From contig PUQB01000614.1 of assembly GCA_003024785.1 (NCBI GenBank), positions 62,001 to 126,000 on the forward strand: a stretch of DNA of 64,000 nt, given 5' to 3'. The position numbers and the translations under genes were made by a program. This document shows, one piece after another, positions 1-10,756 of this stretch. The DNA comes from Selaginella tamariscina (Eukaryota; Streptophyta; Lycopodiopsida; Selaginellales; Selaginellaceae). The notes under the pieces were generated by a model. It worked only from the letters and a program-made list of their open reading frames with translations, did not search any database and was not told where the DNA came from. The first letter of the stretch is position 1. Each line of letters opens with the position of its first letter.

Positions 1-659
1 CACTTGGCAGCGAGTGGTTTCATGGTCGTCTTCGCGAGTTCTCCTTCTGTTTCGGCGGTGATTCAGGCGGCTGCAGTAATCAACTTGGAGGTTGCAGGGA
101 CTTACAGCGTCTACCGTGCACGAGGCTGGGGATACCGTGACAAAATTAAGGTAAGCTAGCTATTCAAGTTCAAGTTTAACTTGGTCTATGTGGCAGGATA
201 ACTTGTTAGTTCTCTTGGTGCTGCAAAGCTCTGAGAAGAAGTCGAAGAGGCCAAACCCTCTGGCGTTGACGAACACGATCCTCGTCGACACTGCCGACCG
301 TTATCAGGAGGCTTGGTAAGGAAGTGCTTTGCTATGTTTATCCTAATGGAAGATTGTGCAGGATTATGATTCAACCGAAGAGTGTTCGACTCATGCAGCT
401 TTTGATCGAGCGTCTCAGTAGACCTGGCGACCTAGTCTGGGATATTGGTTCCGGAACCGGGTCATCATTGTTAGCTGCCGTCGAGCTCGGAAGGAATATT
501 ATAGGAACCGAGAAGAGTTTCGAACTCTCTAGGTTGGCAACAAACAAGCTTGCAGAGAACATTAGACCAGAAGAGTTACCTACTCAAACACCTCCACGTC
601 CAAGCGTAACTGGTGGTTCGAGAACTGCAGCTTTACTTAAGATGAAGAAGAAACTTTAG
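1..659 (+). CDS. C-terminal part of an N6/N4-type amino-methyltransferase-like protein
   Basis: Partial gene entering from the left edge. Three exons join in frame: 1-150 (donor GTAAGC), 197-315, and 362-659 ending in TAG, about 188 residues in all. The last intron would be only 46 bp, so the 316-361 join is the weakest point. The third exon carries a class I SAM-binding core: an acidic strand end plus glycine-rich loop (DIGSGTGSS), then hydrophobic residues, then GRNIIGTEKS followed by a helix. This order matches the C-terminal half of the N6_N4_Mtase family, which methylates exocyclic amino groups of adenine or cytosine in DNA. The preceding exons (FMVVFASSPSVSAV and onward) show no DPPY/NPPY catalytic motif that I can see, so activity is unproven. 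The tail is Pro/Lys-rich. The alternative is a diverged Rossmann methyltransferase of another substrate class. Confidence 0.5.
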
Positions 660-998
660 CTAATGTATATTGAGTAATAAATTAAGCTAATATAAAAAAA
701 AATTAAAAAGAAATACAACAGTTTTAATAGAATTCTTTTTTGCCGACTGAGGCCAATACTGCCGACCAGAAAGAATATTCCAAAATATTCTAGAATATTC
801 TTGAATATTCGAGCCCAGGCCTCCTGGGCCCAAGCCTCCAAAATGGCGACACTCTCGAACAATCTGTTGTAGAGTTGCGAAATCGACCGTATAGAGCCCT
901 CCAAAGCATCGATCATTTTCTCGTCCATGTCTCGCTTGCCCCATTTAATAGATTTTGGGCTCGTCGTTAATACCTAAATTTTGGGTTTAGGGTTGGCT
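660..998. other. Intergenic, AT-rich, telomere-like motif near its end
   Basis: No coding evidence. It contains a run of near-repeated AATATTC boxes around 770-810. A GGGTTTAGGG telo-box-like element at about 982-992 lies just before an ATG at 999. In plants such boxes are common in promoters and 5' leaders of housekeeping genes. Confidence 0.4.
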
Positions 999-3900
999 AT
1001 GGCGGGCGCTGTACGCGTGAAAAAAAAGGTAATGCAGGCACATTTTCTGAATAAAACTTTCTTATTTTCATGTTTTTGCACAAAACATTATTAAAACATT
1101 TTAATAATGTTTCAATGAAATATTTAGTAAATCTTTCTTTGCAAGAGACCAAGCAGTGAATTAAGTACTATTTTTAATAAAAGATTTATTATTTAGGAAC
1201 TTATGTTGCTTGTTCGAGCAAAAACAAGGTAACGAGGCAGAAGATAAGAAGTCTAAAGGTGAGTTTTCTATTATTTATATATAATAATATTTATAAATAT
1301 TTTACATTAGTACATAGATAGAATTGGAAATTATGTTCCTGTAAAATATCTATTGGATTTGAAATTTTTAATAAAAGATATTAGTTCAAAAGACTACATT
1401 AGTGTGGTCTTATCGTACGATTGTTCTTGGATGAACTTAGGTAACGAATAATTCAATAATAACAAGCACAAGATGTTATAATGTTTTTACCGGTTCTTAA
1501 GTCGTGAACATTAGGTGACTCATATGCGAAAAAGTTTTGATTTTAAATTTAAAAGGTACCAATAGAATTTGACGATGTTGATAAATGGTGTAGTCTGATT
1601 AATAAGGATATAAAAAATTTTAAAGTGAAGGATAACGTGTAATGTTAGATTTTCGAACAGGACTGTAATAAATTATTTTAAAACAGAGACATTAAGATCA
1701 TTATTATATAGAAGCAATTATATACACTTTGTACGAGCTGGTAGATGGAAGTATAAAAAGGATGATCGGGAAGATAACATATTAAGTTGGCATTATTATT
1801 TACACCAATGGACATGGAGCAATATGCTGTGTGCATGACATATGCAAAGGCAGCCACAATGTGGTTATGGGACAGTGGGAAATAATGCCGGCTTTAATAT
1901 GTTATTTCTCAAGGACTTCACGATGATTCTTTTTAAATCTTTTTCATTCACTAGTTTGTAAAAAGTGTACAAGTCACTTTCGTATAATGATAGTTTTGAT
2001 GTCTTTGTTTTGGAATAATATGTTATACAGCCTTGTTCAGAAGTTTAACATATATGTGATTATTTATTTTAAAGGGCTTCACATCTATATTAATTAAATT
2101 GTGCCATTTGTCAATGTCGTCAGACTTTATTATGTATTTTTATATTTAAAATTGAGACTCTCTTTAGTATGAGTCACTTAGTGTTTACGATTTAAAAAAA
2201 TCGGTAAAACATTATAACATTTCGTACTTACTATTTATTGAGTTCATTGCGTAAGTTCATCTGAAAAGAATTATACGATAAAACCATCTTAATATAGTCT
2301 TCGGAATTAATGTCCTTTGTTGGAGATTTTAAATCCGATAAATACTTTATAGAAAGCATAATTTTCAATTTTATTTATGTAATAGTGCAAAATATCCCCA
2401 AATGTTTATTATATAATATAATAGAAAAATCACCTTTAAATTTCTTTCCTTTTACGCCATTACTTCCACTTTCTCTCCCTTTCGCTCTAAGAATTCATCT
2501 TATAAACAAGACAATATAAGTTCCTAAGTAATAAATCTCTTATTAAAAACAGTACCTAACACTATTGCTCCATGTACACCGCATGTATGAGATATGCAAA
2601 GGTAGACCACAATGTACATAGCCCCCCACGTATTTGGAATCTACTAATTTAGTATACTCTTTTTTTTTACATATAATATTTACTTACTTTTATGCATATT
2701 GTATCTTTGCATGGATCAGAACTCTTTTAGTTGACACTTTCGGAATACACACATTAATTAGTTAATTAGTACTAATATAAGATAGTGTTTCTATACCTAC
2801 TCTCTTTTATACAGATTAAGCATTATGTACTCTCTATAAAGCATCGTCTGGAAACACGTAGTTGAGGAGATGTAGAGAGTTTTGAGCCTCTCGGCCCGTC
2901 ATTTCATGATGAAATTTATGATGCACATCTCAAACCTAAATCAAGGGTAAATGAAATTTCAACTAAATTCAAAAAATATTCTAGTATATTCCTGAAAAAT
3001 TAAGTGAGTAAACTATGTATATGCACGAGCGTGTTTAACGTGCGCGCTAACATACACGCATATCGTGTGCATCCAGACAGCCATCTGTACAGTTCACTAC
3101 ATTTAGAAAAAACTATGGATTCTGTACACAATGTTTCCTTGGTGCGGAGAGGATATTCCGGGTGGTGAATCTAATTTATTCATTTTGTAAGAAAAATTGA
3201 AAAGGAATCTTACATAAAATGATACTTGATAAGAATGTGAAAACTTCTATTTTATGTTTTATAAATATTTAAATTCCACACTGGTTATGGATTACCTACA
3301 TATATACTTACAAAACTCTCTCCCCGTGATTTGGACTTATGCAACCTCTTTTTGAGGGGGAGAAAAGGTGAATAAAATAGTTAAGCAAAGAAGTTTGCAT
3401 TATACAGTTTTTCTCTAGAACACAAGATAAGTATTTATATTGCTTGTTTCAGACATTTACGTAGACTCTAACCTTGTTTCATATTGGTAATAGTATAGAG
3501 TAAGGTGGAGAGCATCCTTTCCAGGCTAAGTACTAAATAATTGTGGTGAGAATACTGTCATATATTTATTTATTCTTATCAAATTAGTAAAGCCAGAATC
3601 TAGTGCCTTCAATATTGTAGCTTTCTTTGATAATGACTCCTTCCTCTTTATATGGCACCTTTGCCACGACCTCCTCATCCACCTCGGCTTGATTATTCTT
3701 CAAAATCTCCACATCCACCTCGACTTGGATATTATTCAGAATCTCCACGTTTGCCATGTTAAATATTCTCCAGAATCACTCGGATTGAGTATTCGGTAAG
3801 CCCTCTCTTACGTCGGCCTCCACGCCCTCTTTTCGTCTGTGCTTCCCTCTCAGCCCTCTTTCCCCTTCTCTGCCCAATCCCGAGAGCAAATTTTCACTTG

Positions 3901-4712
3901 CGACTATCCCGCTTCCAGATGCCCCGTATACATCCAGCCGCACTGCTTCTATGTCTAGCACATCCGTTGTTGCGCTCCCTATGAAATGATTCCACACTCA
4001 ATCTCCATCTAGTGAATATATTACATATTTACACTAACCAGAAAAAGATTTGTGTTGAAGCTCCATAGCCCCTGTCAAAAGAGCAACTCCGTTAAGTCCA
4101 CTGTCCCTGTCAAGAACGACTCTATATAACCACAAATAAAACATATGCATGCATTATATAATCAAAAGTAACTTACGTATTATACTTCAATTATCATCCT
4201 TTATAGACACGTATGTATGTATAATACAGATATACAGAAAAACATATTTACATATATTCAGATCTACCCACTATATAAGATACATGCATGTCTATATGTA
4301 CACATACCTCTTACTGTGTGCATGGTCATTGTGAATATTCTCCTTAAAATTTCCACGTCCATACAAAGGCATCATGTTGCTTCTAGGCTTCTCAAGGCTT
4401 GACTTTAGTAACACATAATTTATCTACAGTACATACTGTATAATTTTAAATTCTAAAGTTACATGTTTAATGCTTGTAACTATCATTTAGAATAACTATA
4501 CAAGAGAGAGAGTGTGAAATGTAGTCAATTATAGATAACTAAAATTTATAATGTAAACATTGACTTTTTAGGAACCAAGCATGTCACGGAGTTGCTCAGC
4601 TAAATCAGTTGGTCTGGATATATTCAAAGAGCACGGCAGTGCAGGAAGCAGTATATGTAATAGTGATTGGTCGACTTGCATTTATCTCGAGCATGGGAGA
4701 CCGCTAAGCTAA
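999..4712 (+). other. Scattered candidate exons in AT-rich DNA (weak)
   Basis: No gene can be assembled here, but several short open stretches have splice-like borders. 999-1028 reads MAGAVRVKKK up to a GTAATG donor and follows a telo-box. 1197-1228 lies between TTTAG and GTAACG. 2876-2946 reads EPLGPSFHDEIYDAHLKP between TGTAG and GTAAAT. About 3655-3760 holds an imperfect duplicated peptide (PPRLDYSSKSP then PPRLGYYSESP), reminiscent of RS/YSxSP tails. 4572-4712 starts after TTTTTAG and stays open for 46 codons to TAA. They could be exons of one long-intron gene or decayed fragments. RNA evidence would be needed to link them. The DNA between them is AT-rich and featureless. Confidence 0.2.
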
Positions 4713-5610
4713 ATGTTCTTACATGTCTAAATATTTATTCATGTGTTTGTATGATCATATGTATAAAATACTTAGAATGTCGACAAGTTTGTTGTGGACA
4801 CACTTATGGATCAGGATATATTTTTTATATACTTAATATATCATAAAGTCAGTGCAAAATCGAGAAAGTAAACACGTCAGACATTGTGTGCATGTGTATA
4901 AAAACACTAGAGAAACACAGAAACAGTTCATATATGCCACGTATGAATGAGCATGATAAATAAATGAATACCTACACATTGTACACACAGGTATGTAATG
5001 CAGAAACACACACATAATAAGGGTGCATAATTCTATCTTACTATGGTAGTATATGTATACACATGTGTAAACAATGTGTGTGCATACATGTCAAATGCAT
5101 TATATAAACAATATGTTCATTTTAAGTATAACAAATATCAAATCCTTTATACATGTATACATAATATTACAGTACATATTGTATAATTATGTATATTATG
5201 TATAATCTACATACATTATGTATCTACATTATATTACTGTATAATTTAAGTTTTAAGTTTATAAATTGTCTTATGGTTATCATGTGGAATAAAGCTGTAC
5301 GTGAGAGAAAGTCTATTTGATGGTCAATCGAGACTCATCACTATTGCATATAATGCTTCATGCACTGCCATGATCTTTGAATATATCCATGTAATATTAA
5401 TAATCTCGTGCGTGGGGGGGAGCGTGCGAGCGTGGGAGTAAAAATGAGTGTGTACATGCAGTTTTATAGACGTGTAAAATAGAGCTAAAGCCCTGCAAAG
5501 TTGAAGTCCGAAACCACATCATACAACTCTATTAATAATGTAATGATTCAGTTGTAAACACACACACACACATATGACATTAATGTGTTTGCATATATGT
5601 AATACATTAT

Positions 5611-5651
<41 letters not shown>

Positions 5652-7106
5652 CACATAAATCTTCGATTGAGATACCAGTATGAAATTAGACAGATAAATT
5701 GCAACGGGGAAGTACTAAATATTCATATATATATTGAGTGACCAGATGTACATAGTTCACTTGTGTGTCTACATATATTTACATACAAAGGATCGTAAAT
5801 ATGTGTGTGTATGTAGGAAGGCTTGAGATAATTAGGCATGTAGATTTATATTCATGAGTGTTTAACATTTTCTATAAATATCTATGTGACATGTTTCTTA
5901 CTTAATTTATATATGTTAATACTATAATTACCATGGAACATTTCTTAGATACTAATGCTAAGCCACATGTGTGCTTGGTAACTATGTTTGATATTATAGA
6001 ATAGATACTTGTAGATTTATACAAACAACCTCTATTTCTCTTCCTATGTACACATGATAAAGAAATAAATACCTGCATATTACTTACAACTAACATGCAT
6101 ATGATTAGTGTAATAAAGAGGCACAAATAATAGTTAGTAAAATGCATACACTCGCGTATAAAATGTATAAGTTAATAAGTATGTACCTTATTATGGTTAA
6201 CAAATAAGTATGCATGTATGTAAGCGATGTGTTTGTAAATGATGTGTGGCATGTGTGTGCATCTATCTATGTAAATAATGTTTTGTGCAATAACTAATTT
6301 CCTCATTTCCTCATCATCCTCATCATCCTCATTCATCATCCTCGTCGTTCTCATAGAACTCATCATCCTTGTGGTCTTGATCTATATTAAGTCCAAAGTA
6401 ACCTAATCTTTATAAACATCAGTAAAATAATACTTCAAAATACTAATTAAGTTGAAGCAGTGCTCATCACTACGCAATCACTTTGAGGAACTTACAAGGT
6501 ACCAATTTAAATTGTGGATTCTTATCCTGCAGTCCTTTCCTAAATTTCTACGATTAATTAATCATTTCTATGTACTTCGTGTTATTAACTTCAAAGCATA
6601 AACAATTAAACATATATTAATATTTAGGGTTTAGGGTTTATAATAACTTATCATTATAAATTAATTATATAAAATTAGTTCAAATACAATGAAGTAAATT
6701 AAAACTTCAGGTGAATGTAACTTTTCAAGGTATAAATGTAAATTTAAACTTTCAAAGTATATATGTGAAGATATAATATTAAATAAAGTTTTGAGAGGTT
6801 CAAAATACAAGAGTATATATACTAAACTTGTATGAACATCACAGTTTTTACACATATACACACAGACAAATGCACGGCCTTAATATGTGTATATAAATCT
6901 CTTACGATGTATATTTCTTACACATACTCATAATACTAAAGGACATACATACATATTTATATGCATGTAATGCCTTAATATGTGTGTACATGTAACATAC
7001 ACATATCTTAGAATCAAATGCCTATATGAAATTAAACAAATAAATTGAGTTGGACAAGGAAATATTTACTATAGATATACATTCATACGTATGTTTAGAA
7101 GATATA
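4713..7106. other. AT-rich intergenic DNA with microsatellites
   Basis: No gene is supported. It holds an (AC)n tract near 5558-5575, an (AT)n block at 5605-5650, a (TCA)n-like stretch at 6300-6345, and a telomere-like TTTAGGGTTTAGGG at 6623-6640. Open frames here are low-complexity Tyr/Ile/His strings caused by AT and AC repeats. Confidence 0.6.
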
Positions 7107-7139
7107 GGGCTGGGTCGCACTGACCCTTAAAACCCTTAA
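7107..7139 (+). repeat. Left terminal inverted repeat of the Harbinger element
   Basis: 33 bp, identical to the reverse complement of 10724-10756. The palindromic GACCCTTAAAACCCTTAA motif is repeated just inside the end. Confidence 0.92.
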
Positions 7140-7788
7140 CTTACGTATTTTAAGGGTTTTGCAGGGGTCGCACTGACCCTTAAAACCCTTAAAACCCTTA
7201 GTGCACCCTTAAGAATACATAAAATTAAGGGTACTCCAAGGGTTTTTGTGTCGCACCTACCACTAAAAAAATTCTAACTTGTGACATCACTACATAAAAA
7301 TGCACTTTTTCCACATAACTTAAGGGTAGAAAAATAGGTCCTTTAAGCACCTTAAGAAAAACATCATTTATTGCTGGCGGGTTTTTTTTTCTTAGATTTT
7401 TTTTTTGTTCTGGCGGGTAGAGTTAGGGTTGATATAGTGGCGGTAAAGAGCTGGATTGGGGTATGTGATTTGGAGAGGAAGGAGCGCGATTGGGGTATGT
7501 GATTTGGAGAGGAAGAGGAGCAAACTGGGGTGAGTGGAACTGGTGATAAAACTGGCCGATGGTTTTCTAATACTATTTTTTATATTTTTTTTTGGTTTTG
7601 GTGGGCAAAGAATCACGATTGAATAGCGATGGAGCATGATGGTGTTGAAGAGCTGGGTTTGGGTATGTCAATTGGAGGAGGAAGAGGTGACATGCGGACT
7701 CAGGTGAGTGAAATTGGCCGTGGAGGTTTGTCTCTACTTTTAGAAACTAGCGCAGAAGATTTTAGCCTAGACATCAAACTCTGGGCTG

Positions 7789-8090
7789 GAGGCTGGACAT
7801 GGAGCCAACCCAGATATTTACTCCGGGCTGGCGTTTGGAGCAGCTGGTCGAGGGGCCAGCCCAGACATCAACTCTGGGCTGGAGTTTTCAGGGGTTGGAC
7901 GTGGAGCCAGCCTGAATACCAACTCTAGGCTAGCATTTTCAGGGGTTGGACGTGGAGCCAGCCCAGATATCAACTCTGAGTTGGCGTTTTCAGGGGTTGG
8001 ACATGGAGCCAGCCCGGATATTAATTCTGAGCTGGCATTTGGAGCGACTTCTCAAGGAGCCAACCAGATATCACTATGGGTTGGCATTTG
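7789..8090 (+). repeat. 51-bp tandem repeat encoding a 17-residue unit
   Basis: The word GGAGCCA(A/G)C recurs at 7801, 7852, 7903, 7954, 8005 and 8056, an exact 51-bp spacing, so the unit is 17 codons. In one frame the six units read variants of GASPDINSELAFSGVGR. A seventh, degenerate copy lies just upstream. The open frame continues into an RGG-type stretch (GGTARGGRGTRGRG, in another frame) near 8090-8130. The perfect period without indels suggests selection on the frame or recent expansion. It sits between the left TIR and the Myb/SANT region, so it is probably the N-terminal low-complexity part of a transposon protein. Confidence 0.85.
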
Positions 8091-8260
8091 GGGGGACAGC
8101 TCGTGGAGGACGTGGTACCCGAGGTCGAGGAGAGTCAAAGGTAGAGGTCGAGGACGCAGAGCAAGCACAATATTATTGACTTGGAAGATGATGTTCCAAA
8201 TGAGGTGAGCATTCTGTTCTATGTTAACTGCATGCAACCTTTTGCATTTAGAATGAACAA

Positions 8261-9001
8261 ATGTCTAAACGACAACGAGCAACAATTGAAACATTTGAAG
8301 AAACTATGGAGTTGATTGAGCTTAAAAGGCAGGAGTTTCTAGGACGTGGGGAGCTCACAAGCGTGAACACTCCTCCCAAACAACAGCTTCTTGATGGACT
8401 AAGATAACCAAGCAGCTTGCTGAGAAGACTGGGTTCGAGAGAGACCTTGATCAAGTTAAACGACGCTGGGAGAATATCTGGACGATGTACAAGAAGATCA
8501 AAAGATTATTCAAGACAGACTGAGCTGCCGAGTACTTCAGCTCACTCAGGATGAGCGAGTGTCACTGGAACTTCCGAAAAACATGGAGCAGGCTTGGTAC
8601 GATGCCGTGGATAGTTTCTCCTGGAGCTCGAGCTACAACGACACCAACCTCAGTATTTGCTTCTGAAGGTTCCGGTCCTGTCCAAGTTTCAGTTGCGAGC
8701 GAGGCAAAACACAACAGACACATTTTACCTGATGCTTTTGATGGGACAAACGGTGATGGAGCACCTGGAACAGTGGCAAAAGAAGAACAAGAAAAACCTC
8801 ATCTTCAATGATCCAATGCATGAAGGAATCGAACCAGATGATGGGAAAGCAGTTTGACTTGAGGATGCAGCAGTATGAACGCTCCTACAGTTTGGCTTCC
8901 CGCACTACGGACTTGCTCGCTAGAATGCAGATTCGCGAGTTATTTGCCAAGTCGTTTGCAGATCTTAGTGCTGCGATTTTGTCAACACCTTCAAGAGTCT
9001 A
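8261..9001 (+). CDS. Harbinger accessory protein with Myb/SANT-like domain (broken frame)
   Basis: From an ATG (MSKRQRATIETFEETMEL) the frame runs into helix-rich sequence. After one frame break at about 8405 it continues as KQLAEKTGFERDLDQVKRRW then ENIWTMYKKIKRL. Spaced Trp/aromatic residues and the R-x-W-x-N-x-W pattern are typical of the Myb/SANT (MADF/trihelix-like) protein that partners the Harbinger transposase and carries it to DNA and the nucleus. A C-terminal helical region (about 8808-9001, FDLRMQQYERSYSLA) ends at TAA. An in-frame stop after KTD and other breaks mean it is either a decayed copy or affected by sequencing indels. Confidence 0.65.
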
Positions 9002-9314
9002 AAGAGTAGTTGTTTAGATCTTGTGTTTTGCATTTATGTTGTTTTGAATTTCTTTCATTAATTTCAGTTTATTAAAACTTATTTGTTTTCACAGTTGAAA
9101 ACATGCTTCAGAAGGTGAACGACGTGTCCGGCCTAGGACAATGCAGCTCATTGGCCAAGCTTATTGCTAGCAGTGGAGGGGTTTCGAAGATTTCACCAGG
9201 AGTTTGATGTAAGTTCTGTATTTGATTTGTTAGAAGACCAGGAGACAACTTCGACTACACTATCATTCTACAACAGCAAATGATGGCTTGCCTAGTTAGT
9301 AAAAGCTTAGGAGA

Positions 9315-10480
9315 TTGGTGGGTGAGGCCAAGAACTATACTTGGTGGGACAAGTTCATGAACAAGTTCTACGATGATGACAGATGGTTTTGCAAGCTACG
9401 AATGTCAAAGCACACTTTCTTTTGGCTTTGTGAGATGCTCGGACCGGACATCCAAAAGAAGATACAAACTTTCGACTTGCAGTTCCAGTTCCAATCCGGC
9501 TTGGTGTGACGTTGTACAAGCTGATGAGAAATCTTGACAGGGACACGTTGTCGGAGATGTTTGCAGTGGGAGAAAGCACAGTTCTTGAATCATCGATATA
9601 CAACAGCGGCAATATGTTCACCGGTTTGGTTTTCTTTGTAAATACCTTCAGAGGAGCAACAAATCGCACAAATCGCTTTGGAGTTTCAAGTGTTAACTGG
9701 AACAACTTTGCCAAACATTGCAGGAGCGATTGACTGCACGCACTTTGAGATTATTCAACCTTCAAGGACTGACGGCGAGGACTTTTATGATAGGAAGCAG
9801 CGTTACAGTGTAATCATGCAAGCTGTTTGTGATGCGAAGAAAAGGTTTCTTAGCATTTATTGTGGTTGGCCAGGTATGTTGTTGTTGAAACTTGTTATGT
9901 TATTAACATTTGTTTTAGGAAGTACACATGACATGCGTGTGTGGCAAAAACTCTCCTTGTCCAATATGATTCAGGTGGCCATGTACTCCGTGATCCTATA
10001 GTGGTTGTTGCTGGGGAGAACGTTAGACCGTACATGGTCGGTGATAAGGGTTATCAGCTTATCCCTCAGCTCATGACTCCTTACACAGGTATTTTTGCTA
10101 TTGCTTTTGTTTTTTCATTTTTATCTTTGGTTTACAGATGCACAGTTGAATATTATGCAAATAGAGTTCAATCGTCAACATCACAAGGCACGAGTCGTTA
10201 TCGAACAGGCTTTTGGATTGCTCAAACAGAAGTTTCGGTGTCTTGATAGAAGCAGAAGATGAAGCTTGAGAACCTTCCAATGTTTGGGCGAGTTGTTGTA
10301 TCCTCCACAACTTGCTCATTGACTTGAACGAGACAAACGTAGAAGCTGAACTTCAGGACCTTGAGCATGAAGTTGATCGTAGAAGAAATCTTGGAATTCA
10401 TGTAGAGTACGATGAAGCAGTAATAGCTAGTGAAAATCTCACTCCAACAAAGCTAGGAAATGCAGTGAGAGTGCTTTGAC
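9315..10480 (+). CDS. PIF/Harbinger DDE transposase (frameshifted)
   Basis: Starts MVGEAKNYTWWDKF. Then comes the helix-turn-helix region (MSKHTFFWLCEMLG, LYKLMRNLDRDTLSEMFAVG). The DDE nuclease fold follows: first Asp in AIDCTHFEI (about 9729), second in GSTHDMRVW (about 9918-9942), and the Glu in VVIEQAFGLLKQKF (about 10196-10236). RPYMVGDKGY lies between the second and third. Two short GT-AG introns (9873-9918 and 10090-10137) restore the frame across these motifs. One-base shifts near 9506 and 9680 break the frame. Length and motif order are normal for the nuclease that cuts at the TIRs. The C-terminal acidic tail lies around 10330-10480. Confidence 0.82.
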
Positions 10481-10723
10481 GGAGTATGTTTGCATTATAA
10501 TTTTGAAATTTAAATCTTAAAAGTGTGAAGCAATGTGACAGTAACTTTGCCCTTAAAATTTTTTGTTTTCATAGTGAGACAGTGTCACCTTAAGATGAAT
10601 ATTTTATATGGTTTAAGTGTTTTGATGCGACACTAAAAACCCTTAAAAATTTAATTATCATGACATTTGAAGGGTGAATACGATAGTAATACTACATAAA
10701 ATTTATGTAGTAACCCTTAACGC

Positions 10724-10756
10724 TTAAGGGTTTTAAGGGTCAGTGCGACCCAGCCC
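10724..10756 (-). repeat. Right terminal inverted repeat of the Harbinger element
   Basis: Exact inverse match to 7107-7139, which fixes the element's right border. The base just inside differs between the two ends. Confidence 0.92.

Larger units (their letters stand above)
7107..10756 (+). mobile_element. PIF/Harbinger-like DNA transposon, near full length
   Basis: A 3.65-kb element bounded by identical 33-bp inverted repeats that start GGGCTGGGTCGCACTGACCC. Inside lie two plus-strand coding regions in the order typical of this superfamily: a Myb/SANT DNA-binding protein (8261-9001) and a DDE transposase (9315-10480). Subterminal DNA repeats the TIR motif (TCGCACTGACCC again near 7167-7178), a likely transposase-binding array. 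PIF/Harbinger elements usually duplicate a 3-bp TTA/TAA target. Here the flanks read ATA and ATT, so the target duplication is imperfect or mutated. Several single-base frame breaks mean this copy may not be autonomous as written. Confidence 0.88.

Noticed and set aside
8633..8821. Minus-strand frame within the Harbinger element
   Set aside because: It overlaps the Myb/SANT protein region on the plus strand and has no motif of its own.
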